Shown: positions 53,822-63,132 of the stretch, in pieces
How the letters are laid out: the number at the start of each line of letters is the position of its first letter
Position numbering within the stretch: position 1 is the stretch's first letter
Assembly (NCBI RefSeq): GCF_015751785.1
Contig: NZ_JADOTY010000001.1
Span: 1,550,001-1,614,000, forward strand
DNA from: Micromonospora vinacea
Lineage (GTDB): Bacteria; Actinomycetota; Actinomycetes; Mycobacteriales; Micromonosporaceae
Direction of reading: 5' to 3'
DNA: 64,000 nt
Notes under the pieces: model-generated
What the model was told of the DNA's origin: nothing
Database searches by the model: none
Seen by the model: the letters and a program-made list of their open reading frames with translations, nothing else
Position numbers and translations under genes: made by a program

Positions 53822-54514
53822 TCAGCGCAGGGCGTTCTCGTCAGCCTCGTCGGTGCCGGCGGACGGGGCCGGTGTCGCCCCGGTCGGCGGCAGCTCCACG
53901 ACCCGGCCGGGCGACCACGGACGGGCCCAGCCGCCCATCTCGAGCAGGGTGGCGAGAACCCCGGCGGTGAAGCCCCAGACGAGCATCCCGCGGGCCGAGA
54001 ACGCCGGCCCGATCCAGCCGCTCGGGTGGCGGACCCGCAGCCGGTTGGCCGGGTCGACCAGCTCGCTGACCGGCAGGCGGGCGACGTGTGCCACCTCGGC
54101 CGGCTCCCGGGGGTGCACCGGGTGCGGGTCGTGCCACCAGGCCAGCACCGGCGTGACAACGAAGTCGCTGACCGGGATCCACAGTTTCGGCAGCTCGGCC
54201 AGCACTGTCACGCTGGCCGGGTCGAGGCCCACCTCTTCGTTCGCCTCGCGCAGGGCGGTGGCGCGGACGTCGGCGTCCTCCGGGTCGGCCGCGCCCCCGG
54301 GGAAGGCGGGCTGGCCGGCGTGGTTGCGCAGGGTGGCGGCGCGTTGCAGGACCAGCACGTCGGGACCCGCGCCGGGCTGCTCGCCGAGCAGCACCAGCAC
54401 GGCGCTCTCCCGACCGCCCTCGGCCGGGGTGGTCAGCCGGGTGAAGTCCTCGGCGCGGGCGGTGCCCAGCCGGGTCAGCAACGGCTCGATCCAGTTGGGT
54501 GGCCGACGGGTCAC
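53822..54514 (-). CDS. NUDIX hydrolase, CoA pyrophosphatase-like
   Basis: 230 residues with the NUDIX box GGAADPEDADVRATALREAN plus EEVGL, and an upstream RAATLRNHAGQPAFPGG that is typical for CoA pyrophosphatases. GTG 54512-54514 overlaps the stop of the TlpA-like gene as GTGA. It corresponds to Rv3672c by position. Confidence 0.9.
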   Translation of the reverse strand: MTRRPPNWIEPLLTRLGTARAEDFTRLTTPAEGGRESAVLVLLGEQPGAGPDVLVLQRAATLRNHAGQPAFPGGAADPEDADVRATALREANEEVGLDPASVTVLAELPKLWIPVSDFVVTPVLAWWHDPHPVHPREPAEVAHVARLPVSELVDPANRLRVRHPSGWIGPAFSARGMLVWGFTAGVLATLLEMGGWARPWSPGRVVELPPTGATPAPSAGTDEADENALR

Positions 54515-55170
54515 GCCGGCACCGCCAGGCCGAGGTGCTGGCGGACCAGCTTGGCGAGTTTGGCGTCGTCGAGAGCCCCGGTGGCGTCGATGTGCCGGAC
54601 CTGGCCGTCGGCGGCGACGAAGAGGGTCAGCGGAATGGCGTTGCGCTTCAGCTCGCGTTGCAGCGCCTCGCCCTGGTCCACGAGCATCGGGAACCGGACG
54701 CCGAAGTCCTCACCGATGGACTGGGCGCCGCTGCGGCTGTCCCGGCTGTTGACTCCGACCACCTGGAGCTGACCGGCGGTTCGCTCGCTGAGGCGTTGGA
54801 AGGCGGGCAGTTCCTTGCGGCACGGCGGGCACCAGGAAGCCCACACGTTGATCACCGCTGGCCCGGCCACCTCGCGCAGTACGACGGGGGCACCGCCGGT
54901 GAAGCAGGAGAGCGTCAGCTCCGGCAGCGCCGACCCGCCAGCGGGCGGTGTCGTGCCGGGCGTGCTGGGCGACGCGGGGGTCACCGTCGCCGTGCCGGAG
55001 CCGGGGGACGTGGCCGCGGGTGCCGTGCTCAGCGCGGTGCAGTCCCGGAAGGGGGATGGACGCTCAGCTGCGGCCGGCCGGGGGGCTGGCTCGTCGTCGG
55101 CAGTGCCGCTGGTGCAACCGGTGACGGCCAGCAGAAGCGGCAGGACGGCGAGGGCGAGGCGGCGGTTCAC
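54511..55170 (-). CDS. TlpA/ResA-like thioredoxin lipoprotein
   Basis: 219 residues. A lipobox (AVTGC, Cys19) and a Thr/Pro-rich linker lead to a thioredoxin fold with VWASWCPPC (active cysteines 114 and 117) and a cis-proline in AIPLTLF. It acts outside the membrane in disulfide reduction or cytochrome maturation. GTG 55168-55170 overlaps the nth stop. Position matches Rv3673c. Confidence 0.92.
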   Translation of the reverse strand: MNRRLALAVLPLLLAVTGCTSGTADDEPAPRPAAAERPSPFRDCTALSTAPAATSPGSGTATVTPASPSTPGTTPPAGGSALPELTLSCFTGGAPVVLREVAGPAVINVWASWCPPCRKELPAFQRLSERTAGQLQVVGVNSRDSRSGAQSIGEDFGVRFPMLVDQGEALQRELKRNAIPLTLFVAADGQVRHIDATGALDDAKLAKLVRQHLGLAVPA

Positions 55171-55955
55171 GGCACCTCCGCCGTGATCGCCTGCGCCGGC
55201 ACCAACTCCGGGTCGACCCCGGCGGCAACCGCGAGGTCGCGCGCCCGAGGGCCCTTGAGCAGCTTGGCGGCGGCCGCCGGCTCGGTCGGGCCGGTGCCGT
55301 ACGAAGGGCAGAGCTTCGCGAGGGTGCACGCGCCACAGGCCGGCTTGCGGGCGTGGCAGACCCGTCGCCCGTGGAAGATGATCCGGTGCGACAGCATGGT
55401 CCAGTCGCGCTTGTCGTACAGCGCGCCGATCGCGTGCTCGATCTTGACCGGGTCGGTCTCGGTGGTCAGCCGCCACCGGTGGACCAGTCGCTGGAAGTGC
55501 GTGTCGACAGTGATGCCGGGGACGTCGAAGGCGTTGCCGAGGATCACGTTGGCGGTCTTGCGGCCGATGCCGGGGAGCGTCACCAGGTCGACGAGCCGGC
55601 CCGGGACCGCGCCGTCGTACCGGTCGAGGAGGGCCTGGCCGAGCTTGAGCAGTGAGTCGGTCTTGTTGCGGTAGAAGCCGGTGGGCCGGATCAGCTCCTC
55701 CATCTCGCCCCGGTCGGCGCTGGCGTACGCGGCTGCGCTCGGGTAGCGGGCGAAGAGCTTCGGGGTGACCTCGTTGACCTTCTTGTCCGTGCACTGCGCG
55801 GAGAGGATCGTGGCGACGGCCAACTCCAGAGCGTTGGAGTGGTCCAGCTCACAGTGAGCGTCGGGATGCGTCTCGGTCAGCACCCGGCCGATCTTGCGGG
55901 CGCGGCGTTTGCGCCCGAGATCGGTCTCGCTGGCACCGGGAGGGCTACTGGTCAC
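55167..55955 (-). CDS. nth: Endonuclease III
   Basis: Base-excision repair glycosylase/AP lyase for oxidised pyrimidines. 262 residues with the helix-hairpin-helix [13 protein letters not shown] (127-139), the catalytic lysine in that motif, VDTHFQRL (150-157), and the [4Fe-4S] cysteines in C-x6-C-x2-C-x5-C (200, 207, 210, 216). GTG 55953-55955. Matches Rv3674c by order. Confidence 0.95.
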   Translation of the reverse strand: MTSSPPGASETDLGRKRRARKIGRVLTETHPDAHCELDHSNALELAVATILSAQCTDKKVNEVTPKLFARYPSAAAYASADRGEMEELIRPTGFYRNKTDSLLKLGQALLDRYDGAVPGRLVDLVTLPGIGRKTANVILGNAFDVPGITVDTHFQRLVHRWRLTTETDPVKIEHAIGALYDKRDWTMLSHRIIFHGRRVCHARKPACGACTLAKLCPSYGTGPTEPAAAAKLLKGPRARDLAVAAGVDPELVPAQAITAEVP

Positions 55956-55996
55956 GACGGTCAGCCTACGTCGCACCCCGGACGGTCCTGCTCGGG

Positions 55997-57175
55997 TCAG
56001 CCGGCGGTCGGCGGCGAGATCTTCCCCTGCCCGTCGAGCCGGGCGCCACCCTTCGGGAAGTCGGCGCGGCTCAACTCGGTGACCAGACCCAGGCCCCGGT
56101 CGTCCGGGTCCATCGTCGGCTTGCCAGCGGAGTTCATGTACGTGGAGGTGAACGAGCCGCCGGCCCAACTGCCGTCCGGCTTGAGCGACACCTTCAGCAC
56201 GCCGCCCCAGCCGAGCCGACCGTCGTTGCTCAGCGAGTTGCCGCCTCCGGCGAAGTTGCCCAGGCTGTACGCGATCAGGCGCCCCTGGTAGAACTCCATC
56301 CCGCGCAACACGTGCGGGCCGTGCCCGACGATCAGGTCGGCGCCAGCGTCGATCATGGCGTGCGAGAACTTCACCGGATCGCCCCGGTTCTCGCCCAGGA
56401 ACATCTCGGTGCCCGGCTTCACCCGGGTCTTGTCCGCACCCTCGCCGCCCATGTGCACCTGCACCACTACCAGGTCGGCCATGGTGGCGGCCTTGGCGAC
56501 CACCGCCTTCGCCTTGGCGATGTCGACCAGGCTGTTGGACCACACGTACGACGAGAAGCCGGCGACGGCGACCTTGACGCCCTTGACGTCGACAACGGTG
56601 ATCTCGTTCGGTGCGCCGGTGTGCTCCAGGTCGTACTTCTTCAGTGCCTTCTGGGTGTTCTCGTAGCCCTTGGGCCCGTAGTCGTAGCCATGGTTGTTGG
56701 CCTGGTTGAGCACGTCGAAGCCGGCGTCGCGCAGGTGCGCGGCGTACTCCGGCGGGGCGCGGAACTGGAAGCAGCGGGTGGAGTTGGCCCCGCACTTGCC
56801 GGTGCCGGTGTCGACAGTCAGCGGCTCCTCCAGGTTGCCCATCACCAGGTCGGCCTTGAGCGCCTGGGTGACCGAGGTGAAGAAGCCCTTGCCACCGGCT
56901 GCGGGCAGCCGACCGGGCGCGTTGCCCATGATGATGTCCCCGGTGGCGGAGAGCGAGATCGCGCCACCCTGACCGGAGGATGCGGGCCCGGTGGCCTTGG
57001 GGCCGGCAGTGGAGACCGGTGCGCCGGTGCCACCACCTCCCGCGCCGGGCTGCCAGACGGGTGCCTCGCCAGCGGAGTCGGAGCAGCCGGCCACGAGGAG
57101 GGCGGCCAGCAGCGCGGCGAGGCCGAGGGCGACGCGGCGGCGCGGGCGGGACGCGAGGGGGGCGGGAGCGTACAT
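55997..57175 (-). CDS. CapA-family (poly-gamma-glutamate-type) lipoprotein
   Basis: 392 residues. A lipobox (LVAGC, Cys31) is followed by a Gly/Ala-rich linker and a metallophosphatase-like CapA domain: [37 protein letters not shown] and [10 protein letters not shown], with SLGNF near the end. No capB or capC is nearby, so polymer synthesis is unlikely; many actinobacteria have such stand-alone members of unknown role. It interrupts the nth-crp pair of mycobacteria. Confidence 0.85.
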   Translation of the reverse strand: MYAPAPLASRPRRRVALGLAALLAALLVAGCSDSAGEAPVWQPGAGGGGTGAPVSTAGPKATGPASSGQGGAISLSATGDIIMGNAPGRLPAAGGKGFFTSVTQALKADLVMGNLEEPLTVDTGTGKCGANSTRCFQFRAPPEYAAHLRDAGFDVLNQANNHGYDYGPKGYENTQKALKKYDLEHTGAPNEITVVDVKGVKVAVAGFSSYVWSNSLVDIAKAKAVVAKAATMADLVVVQVHMGGEGADKTRVKPGTEMFLGENRGDPVKFSHAMIDAGADLIVGHGPHVLRGMEFYQGRLIAYSLGNFAGGGNSLSNDGRLGWGGVLKVSLKPDGSWAGGSFTSTYMNSAGKPTMDPDDRGLGLVTELSRADFPKGGARLDGQGKISPPTAG

Positions 57176-57186
57176 CGCCCGCGACG

Positions 57187-57921
57187 CTACCGGTCGTTAA
57201 ACGCGCCGACGACAGCCGATCGGTTGGACTTTGGGCCCGTGAGCTGCTCAGACCACGGCACGACCGGCCGGGCACCGCCGGCGAGCACCGCCGCGTGCAC
57301 CGCTCGGGCGAGCGGGGCGCCCCAGGTGGAGCGCGGCCCGCCGTACGGGGCCTCCGCCCCGTCCACCGGGCAGAGCACTGTGACCGCGTCGGTGGGCGTG
57401 CCGGTCCCCGGCACCCCCAGCTCGGTGACCGCCTGGGTCTTCGCCTCGGTCGCGGTGGCCACCGCGTTGACGAGTGCCGAGTCGGCGAGCCGGGCCGGCA
57501 CGTACACCACGATGTTGACAGTGCCGACGCGGTGGGCGAGCGCGGTCGGCGTCGGCGCGGCCGCGGGCACCGGCGTGCCCAGCCCGACCGTCGCCCAGGC
57601 CCGCACCCCGGCGTCGGTCCGCGCCACCACCTCCGTCACATCGACGCCGGTCAGCAGGCCGATCCCGGGCCCGTCGAGGGACAGCTCAGCGGCGAGCGCG
57701 GCCAGGTGCGCCGCGGGGTCCTCCCGGTCGTACGACATCGGTACGGTCGCGTTCAGCACCCATCGCCGGAGCCCGATGCCACCGCCCAGTGGGCCGCTGC
57801 TGATCGCCCGCAGGGGCACGTCCGCGCGCCAGACGAGCAGCGGCGCGTGCCGCCCGTCCTCGGCGCGGCTGGTCAGAGTCGGGTCGCTCAGCACGTCGGG
57901 CAGGTTACGCCCACCGATCAA
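57187..57921 (-). CDS. cbiZ: Adenosylcobinamide amidohydrolase (CbiZ)
   Basis: 244 residues. The segments [23 protein letters not shown] and [22 protein letters not shown] match CbiZ, which removes the aminopropanol arm of cobinamides so that they can be rebuilt into a preferred cobamide. No other cobalamin genes are near. It ends 11 bases before the CapA start. Confidence 0.82.
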   Translation of the reverse strand: MIGGRNLPDVLSDPTLTSRAEDGRHAPLLVWRADVPLRAISSGPLGGGIGLRRWVLNATVPMSYDREDPAAHLAALAAELSLDGPGIGLLTGVDVTEVVARTDAGVRAWATVGLGTPVPAAAPTPTALAHRVGTVNIVVYVPARLADSALVNAVATATEAKTQAVTELGVPGTGTPTDAVTVLCPVDGAEAPYGGPRSTWGAPLARAVHAAVLAGGARPVVPWSEQLTGPKSNRSAVVGAFNDR

Positions 57922-58037
57922 GATTCCAGGGGCGACCTCTGATTCGAGCTCACGTGCGCCTAGACTTGGCGGCGCGCGAGGGGATCAGCGGACGGCGGCC
58001 CCGGCCGACGGACGGCACGCGCAACCGGAGGTGCGCA

Positions 58038-58715
58038 ATGGACGAGGTACTGGCCCGCAGCGGGATCTTCCAGGGTGTTGACCCGGAAGCTGCCGAGGCG
58101 CTTGCCAAGGAGATGGAGACGATCGAGGTCCGCAAGGGCGAGATCGTCTTCAATGAGGGCGAGCCCGGTGACAGCCTCTACATCCTGCTGTCCGGGAAGA
58201 TCAAGGTTGGTCGCCGCGCCGCGGACGGCCGACAGAACCTGATCGCGGTGATGGGGCCGTCGGACATGGTCGGTGAGCTGTCGCTCTTCGACCCGGGTCC
58301 GCGTACGGCTACCGCCACCGCGGTGACCGACACCCGGCTGGTGCGACTGCGTAAGCAGGCGTTGCGGCCGTGGCTCAACAACCGCCCGGAGATCGCCGAG
58401 CAGTTGCTCCGGGTGCTCGCCCGACGGCTGCGCCGGACCAACGACTCGCTGGCCGACCTGATCTTCACGGACGTGCCGGGCCGGGTCGCCAAGAACCTGC
58501 TCCAGATGGCGGGTCGCTTCGGCACCCGCGACGGCGGCGTTCTGCGGGTGACCCACGACCTCACCCAGGAGGAGATCGCCCAGCTCGTCGGCGCCTCCCG
58601 GGAGACCGTCAACAAGGCGCTCGCCGACTTCGCCTCGCGCGGCTGGCTGCGGCTGGACGGCAAGAGCATCATCATCCTGGACCCGGAGCGCCTGGCCCGC
58701 CGCGCCCGCGTCTGA
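58038..58715 (+). CDS. crp: Crp/Fnr-family regulator (mycobacterial Crp / GlxR type)
   Basis: 225 residues. The cyclic-nucleotide pocket [15 protein letters not shown] holds the Arg-Thr pair typical of cAMP binders, and the winged HTH reads [20 protein letters not shown] (about 172-191). It corresponds to Rv3676 by sequence type and neighbourhood. ATG 58038. A global cAMP-dependent regulator of carbon use and dormancy in relatives. Confidence 0.93.
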   Translation: MDEVLARSGIFQGVDPEAAEALAKEMETIEVRKGEIVFNEGEPGDSLYILLSGKIKVGRRAADGRQNLIAVMGPSDMVGELSLFDPGPRTATATAVTDTRLVRLRKQALRPWLNNRPEIAEQLLRVLARRLRRTNDSLADLIFTDVPGRVAKNLLQMAGRFGTRDGGVLRVTHDLTQEEIAQLVGASRETVNKALADFASRGWLRLDGKSIIILDPERLARRARV

Positions 58716-58723
58716 GCAGCACC

Positions 58724-58766
58724 CAACGTCCCCGCCTGCCGTCACCGACGGTGGGCGGGGACGTTG
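58724..58766 (+). terminator. Hairpin terminator after crp
   Basis: A 13-bp stem (58724-58736 with 58754-58766) with a nested 5-bp stem (58739-58743 with 58747-58751), starting 8 bases past the crp stop. No T-run. Confidence 0.75.
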
Positions 58767-58825
58767 TCATCTGCCTGGCGCAGAATCGCTGGCCTTCCGG
58801 CGGCGCCGGCGGTGAGGGTGGGGCC

Positions 58826-59569
58826 ATGGTGAATCGTGTTGCCGTGCTCTCCGACATCCACGGCGTCCTGCCGGCGCTGGAGGCCGTACTCGCCGAGCCG
58901 GACGTCGTCGCCGCCGATCTGATCGTGCTCACCGGTGACATTGCCGCGGGCCCGCAGCCGGTCGAGGTGCTGGACCTGCTCGCCAGCCTGGGTGACCGGG
59001 TGTGCTGGGTCGGCGGCAACGCCGACCGCGAGCTGGTCGAGGCTCGGGCCGGCCGGCCGGCGTCGATCGAGGTGTCGAACTGGGCCGCCGGGCAGTTGCG
59101 CGACGACCAGGTGGCTCGGCTCGCCGCGCTGCCGGCGACGGCGACGCTGGAGATCGACGGCCTCGGCCGGACGTTGTTCTGCCACGCGACCCCCCGGGAC
59201 GACGAGGAGGTGGTGCTCGTCGACTCCCGGCTGGCGCGCTGGGCGGAGGTGTTCGACGGTCTGCCCGCCGAGGTCGCCACTGTGGTCTGCGGGCACACGC
59301 ACATGCCCTACGCCCGACTGGTCGACCGTCGTCTGGTGGTCAACCCGGGCAGCATCGGCATGCCGTACGGAGGCGCTGGCGCGTGGTGGGCGCTACTCGG
59401 GCCGGGCGTCCAGCTGCGCCGCACCGCCTTCGACGTGGACGCGGCCTGCGCCCGGGTGGCGGCCGAGTCGAGCTTCCCCGACGCCGCCGCGTGGGCGGAC
59501 GAGTACCTGCGCTCCCAACACAGCGACGTCGACGCGCTGATCGCCTTCGGCCCCCGCGACGGCCGCTGA
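58826..59569 (+). CDS. Calcineurin-like metallophosphoesterase (YfcE/DUF2442-type)
   Basis: 247 residues with the metal motifs VLSDIHG (7-13), LTGDIAAGP, GGNAD(RE) and CGHTHMPY, so both metal sites are complete. The family includes phosphodiesterases and nucleotidases of unknown specificity. ATG 58826 with GAGGGTGGGG upstream. It follows the crp terminator. Confidence 0.9.
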   Translation: MVNRVAVLSDIHGVLPALEAVLAEPDVVAADLIVLTGDIAAGPQPVEVLDLLASLGDRVCWVGGNADRELVEARAGRPASIEVSNWAAGQLRDDQVARLAALPATATLEIDGLGRTLFCHATPRDDEEVVLVDSRLARWAEVFDGLPAEVATVVCGHTHMPYARLVDRRLVVNPGSIGMPYGGAGAWWALLGPGVQLRRTAFDVDAACARVAAESSFPDAAAWADEYLRSQHSDVDALIAFGPRDGR

Positions 59570-59640
59570 GCCGGCATTGAGCCGGCCGCCGGGCGGCCGG
59601 CGGCCGGCGGCAGGCGGACGGGGGCGGCGGGCGGACGGGG

Positions 59641-59683
59641 GCAGGCGGACGGGCGGCGGCAGGCGGACGGGCGGCGGCAGGCG
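59641..59683. repeat. 18-bp tandem array
   Basis: GCAGGCGGACGGGCGGCG recurs at 59641, 59659 and (partly) 59677; degenerate GGCGGACGGGG units extend it to the left to about 59600. Confidence 0.8.
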
Positions 59684-59763
59684 GGATACCCGTCAGGGAG
59701 CCTTTGGAGCTGAATCGTTTGCGGCATCAGCCAGAGGTGATCGGCAGGCCGATCCTCAACGAG

Positions 59764-59867
59764 GTCGACGGGCGCAGTCGACGGGCCCGGTCGACGGGCC
59801 CGGTCGACGGGCCCGGTCGACTGGCGCGGTCGAAGGGCCCGGTCGACTGGCGCGGTCGAAGTGCGAT
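59764..59867. repeat. 13-bp tandem array, eight units
   Basis: GTCGACGGGCCCG-type units start at 59764, 59777, 59790, 59803, 59816, 59829, 59842 and 59855, with GTCGAA or GTCGACTGG variants in the last four. Confidence 0.85.
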
Positions 59868-59928
59868 TCGTTTATGGCATCAGCTCCAAAGCGAGACCAA
59901 GCACCCAAGCCCACCTCCCACGCCGCCC

Positions 59929-59972
59929 CACCGCGAGCCCACCGCGAGCCCACCGCGAGCCCACCGCGAGCC
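59929..59972. repeat. 11-bp tandem array, four units
   Basis: CACCGCGAGCC repeats perfectly at 59929, 59940, 59951 and 59962. Confidence 0.85.
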
Positions 59973-59987
59973 TCGCGGCTCAGAAAA

Positions 59988-60001
59988 AGTCAGTCTTGAC
60001 T
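59988..60001. promoter_or_regulatory. Palindrome over a -35-like hexamer, upstream of tetR
   Basis: AGTCAGTCTTGACT has 5-base inverted arms and contains TTGACT (59996-60001). It is 30 bases before the GTG of the TetR gene and suits autorepression. Confidence 0.45.
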
Positions 60002-60030
60002 GTTTGTTTTGTAGGCACCAAGCTGTCCCC

Positions 60031-60636
60031 GTGCCCCCCGCATCGACACGCATCCCTCAGCAGGAGCGCAGCCGCGCCACTCAGGCCCGGCTGCTGGAGG
60101 CGACAGTCGACTGCCTGATCGAGCACGGCTGGTCCGGCACCACGACCACAGTCGTCGCGGCGCGGGCCGGCGTGTCGCGTGGGGCTCAGCTGCACCACTA
60201 TCCGACGAAGGCGGCGCTGGTGACGGCCGCCGTGGCCCACCTGGCCGAGCGGCGTGCCGACGAGCTGCGCACCGAGGCCGACGCGCTGCCGGCTGGCCCA
60301 CAACGGTTGGACCGGGTCGTCGACCTGCTCGCCGTGGCGTTCACCGGGCCGCTGTTCGTGGCCGCGCTCGAACTCTGGGTCGCCGCCCGCACCGATCGGG
60401 AACTCCGGGACGCCCTGGTGCCACTGGAGGCGACGGTCGGGCGGGAGATGCACCGGCTCACAGTGGCCCTGCTCGGTGTCGACGAGCGTCGACCCGGTGT
60501 CCGCGAGGCGGTGCAGGCCACGCTCGATCTGCTCCGTGGGCTCGGGGTGGCCAACCTGCTCAGCGACGACTCCGCCCGCCGCAGCGCCCTGTTGACCACC
60601 TGGAAGCGCCAGCTCGCCACCCTGCTCACGCCCTGA
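60031..60636 (+). CDS. TetR-family regulator of the AtuA operon
   Basis: 201 residues with the HTH TTTTVVAARAGVSRGAQLHHYPTK (positions about 34-57) and a helical ligand domain. The GTG 60031 is preferred; the frame upstream is only repeat sequence. It leads a co-directional run with TIGR03084, AtuA-like and acyl-CoA dehydrogenase genes, so its ligand is probably an acyl-CoA of that pathway. Confidence 0.88.
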   Translation: MPPASTRIPQQERSRATQARLLEATVDCLIEHGWSGTTTTVVAARAGVSRGAQLHHYPTKAALVTAAVAHLAERRADELRTEADALPAGPQRLDRVVDLLAVAFTGPLFVAALELWVAARTDRELRDALVPLEATVGREMHRLTVALLGVDERRPGVREAVQATLDLLRGLGVANLLSDDSARRSALLTTWKRQLATLLTP

Positions 60637-60673
60637 CCGCCGGCCGCACCGGCCACCACCGACCGGAGGCACC

Positions 60674-61471
60674 ATGGTCGACATCAGCGACCTGCTCACG
60701 GACCTGGCCGACGAGTCCGCCCAGCTGGACGCCCTGGTGGCGCCACTGCCCACCGCCGACTGGGCGAGGCCGACCCCCGCGCCGGGCTGGAGCATCGGAC
60801 ACCAGATCGCCCACCTCGCCTGGACCGACCACGTCGCGCTGTTGGCCGCTACCGATCCCGAGGCGTTCTACGCGACGGTGACCGCCGCACCGGACGTGAC
60901 CCGGCTCGTCGACGTCGGCGCCGAGGAGTTCCTCGCCCCACCGGCCGAGCTGCTCGTCCGTTGGCGGGCCGGGCGAACCGCGCTCGTCGACGCACTGGCC
61001 GCCGTTCCGGCCGGCGGCAAACTGCCCTGGTACGGCACCCGGATGTCGGCCAGCTCGATGGCCACCGCACGGATCATGGAGACCTGGGCGCACGGCGCGG
61101 ACGTGGCCGACGCCCTCGGCGTGGTCCGCCCCGACAGCGACCGGCTTCGGCACGTGGCGCACCTGGGCGTGCGTACCCTCGGGCACGGTTTCACTGCGCA
61201 CGGCCGGGAGGCACCGACGGCACCGGTCCGGGTCGAGCTGGTCGGGCCCGGCGGCGACACGTGGAGCTGGGGCCCGGCGGACGCCGCCGACCGGGTCACC
61301 GGCCCGGTTCGGGACTTCTGCCAGCTGGTCACCCAGCGCCGGCACCGCGCGGACCTCGCCCTGGTCGCCACCGGCCCGGTCGCCGACGAGTGGCTCGACG
61401 TGGCACAGGCCTTCGCCGGGCCGCCGGGCGACGGCCGGCAGCCGGCCGGCCGGAACGGGGTACGGGCATGA
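60674..61471 (+). CDS. TIGR03084-type metal-binding protein (DinB/MDMPI-like)
   Basis: 265 residues. The N-terminal four-helix domain has TPAPGWSIGHQIAHLAWTDH with a DinB/mycothiol-maleylpyruvate isomerase-like metal histidine, and WAHGADVADALG in the last helix. The family lies beside AtuA-like and acyl-CoA genes in actinobacteria; the reaction is not known to me. The stop overlaps the AtuA start as ATGA. Confidence 0.8.
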   Translation: MVDISDLLTDLADESAQLDALVAPLPTADWARPTPAPGWSIGHQIAHLAWTDHVALLAATDPEAFYATVTAAPDVTRLVDVGAEEFLAPPAELLVRWRAGRTALVDALAAVPAGGKLPWYGTRMSASSMATARIMETWAHGADVADALGVVRPDSDRLRHVAHLGVRTLGHGFTAHGREAPTAPVRVELVGPGGDTWSWGPADAADRVTGPVRDFCQLVTQRRHRADLALVATGPVADEWLDVAQAFAGPPGDGRQPAGRNGVRA

Positions 61472-63132
61472 TCCGCATCGGCAACGCCTCCGGCTTCTAC
61501 GGCGACCGGTTCACCGCCTGGCGGGAGATGCTCGACGGCGGTGAGCTGGACGTGCTGACCGGCGACTATCTGGCGGAGCTGACCATGCTGATCCTGGCCC
61601 GGGACCGTCTCCGCGACCCCGACCTGGGCTACGCGAAGACGTTCCTGCGGCAACTGGAGACCTGCCTCGGCACCGCCCTCGACCGAGGGGTGCGGATAGT
61701 GACCAACGCCGGCGGGTTGAACCCGGCCGGCCTGGCCACCGCCATCGAGAAGCTCGCCACCCGCCTCGGCCTGCCGGCTCGGATCGGGTACGTCGAGGGC
61801 GACACGATCCAGCGGCCGGACGCGTTGAGCGCCAACGCCTACCTCGGCGCGTTCGGGATCGCCGCCTGCCTCGACGCCGGTGCGGACGTGGTGGTCACCG
61901 GCCGGGTCACCGACGCGTCGCTGGTGGTCGGCCCGGCCATCGCCCGGTACGGGTGGGGCCGCGACGACCTCGACGAGCTGGCCGGGGCCACCGTGGCGGG
62001 GCACCTCGTCGAGTGCGGCGCCCAGGTCACCGGCGGCAACTTCAGCTTCTTCACCGAGCTGCCCGACGGCGGGCACCGGCCCGGGTTCCCGATCGCCGAG
62101 GTGTACCCCGACGGCTCGTCGGTGCTCACCAAGCATCCGGGCACCGGTGGCGCGGTCACAGTGGAGACGGTCACCGCCCAACTGCTCTACGAGATCGGCG
62201 GGCCCGCGTACCTCGGGCCGGACGTGATCACCCGACTGGACACTGTGACGCTGCGCCCCGACGGGCCGGACCGGGTCCGGGTCTCCGGCGTCCGGGGCAC
62301 ACCGCCACCGGCCACGCTCAAGGTGGGCGTCAACAACCTCGGCGGCTTCCGCAACTCGATGACGTTCGTCCTCTGCGGTCTGCACATCGAGGCGAAGGCG
62401 GCAGTGGTCCGGGGGCAGATCGAGGAGGCGGTGGGCAAGGACGGGCTGGAGTTCACGCTTGCCCGCACCGACCACGAGGACGCCGCCGACACCGAAACGG
62501 CCAGCGCCCTGCTGCACGTACACCTGCGCGACGGCGACAAGGCGCGGGCGGGGCGGGCGTTCTCGGCCGCCGCGGTGGAGCTGGCCCTGGCCTCGTACCC
62601 GGGCTGCACGCTGACCACACTGCCCGGCGACGCGACACCGTACGGTGTCTTCACCGCCGACGCGGTGCCGCAGGACGCGGTGGCGCACGTCGCGGTGCTA
62701 CCCGGTGGCGAGCGGGTGCCGATCGCCCCGCCGATCCGCACCGCCAGCACCTCCCCGGACCAGTCCGACCCGGGCGGCGGGGCCGCGGTCGACGGCCCGA
62801 CCCGACGCGGGGCGCTCGGCGAGGTGGTCGGCGCACGCTCCGGGGACAAGGGCGGGGACGCCAACCTCGGTGTCTGGGCGCGTTCCGACGCCGGGTACGC
62901 GTGGCTGCGGACCTGGTTGACAGTCGAACGGCTGGCCGAGCTGCTGCCGGAGACCGCGCCGCTGTCGGTGCGCCGCTACGAGTTGCCGAACCTGCGCGCG
63001 GTCAACTTCGTGATCGAGGGCCTGCTCGGCGCCGGGGTGGCCGCGTCCATCCGGTTCGATCCGCAGGCCAAGGCGCTCGGCGAGTTGCTGCGCGCCCGGA
63101 TCGTCGAACTGCCGGCAGGAGTGGCCCCATGA
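61468..63132 (+). CDS. AtuA-family protein (DUF1446, acyclic terpene utilisation type)
   Basis: 554 residues. The N-terminal three quarters match DUF1446 (RIGNASGFYGDR, TNAGGLNPAGLA, VVVTGRVTDASLVVGPA, HLVECGAQVTGGNFS); the C-terminal part is the small AtuA partner domain (GARSGDKGGDANLGVWAR), here fused. In Pseudomonas AtuA is needed for citronellol/geraniol breakdown, and relatives occur in branched-chain acyl-CoA pathways. The stop overlaps the next gene as ATGA. Confidence 0.87.
   Translation: MIRIGNASGFYGDRFTAWREMLDGGELDVLTGDYLAELTMLILARDRLRDPDLGYAKTFLRQLETCLGTALDRGVRIVTNAGGLNPAGLATAIEKLATRLGLPARIGYVEGDTIQRPDALSANAYLGAFGIAACLDAGADVVVTGRVTDASLVVGPAIARYGWGRDDLDELAGATVAGHLVECGAQVTGGNFSFFTELPDGGHRPGFPIAEVYPDGSSVLTKHPGTGGAVTVETVTAQLLYEIGGPAYLGPDVITRLDTVTLRPDGPDRVRVSGVRGTPPPATLKVGVNNLGGFRNSMTFVLCGLHIEAKAAVVRGQIEEAVGKDGLEFTLARTDHEDAADTETASALLHVHLRDGDKARAGRAFSAAAVELALASYPGCTLTTLPGDATPYGVFTADAVPQDAVAHVAVLPGGERVPIAPPIRTASTSPDQSDPGGGAAVDGPTRRGALGEVVGARSGDKGGDANLGVWARSDAGYAWLRTWLTVERLAELLPETAPLSVRRYELPNLRAVNFVIEGLLGAGVAASIRFDPQAKALGELLRARIVELPAGVAP

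Larger units (their letters stand above)
59570..60030. other. 461-bp repeat-rich intergenic region before the TetR gene
   Basis: No convincing gene: the open frames here are made of repeats. It holds three tandem arrays with periods of 18, 13 and 11 bases, and a diverged pair: GAATCGTTTGCGGCATCAG (59712-59730) against GATTCGTTTATGGCATCAG (59864-59882), flanked by the 12-base inverted repeat CTTTGGAGCTGA (59702-59713) / TCAGCTCCAAAG (59880-59891). The last 40 bases turn AT-rich and contain the TetR operator-promoter. Confidence 0.75.

Noticed and set aside
55997..57175. Capsule (poly-gamma-glutamate) synthesis locus
   Set aside because: Only a CapA-like lipoprotein is present; capB and capC are absent.
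59641..59972. CRISPR array
   Set aside because: The repeats are contiguous and short, with no spacers and no cas genes nearby.
59704..60030. N-terminal extension of the TetR protein by 109 residues
   Set aside because: The extension is made only of tandem repeats, and a promoter-like AT-rich stretch with a palindrome lies directly before GTG 60031.
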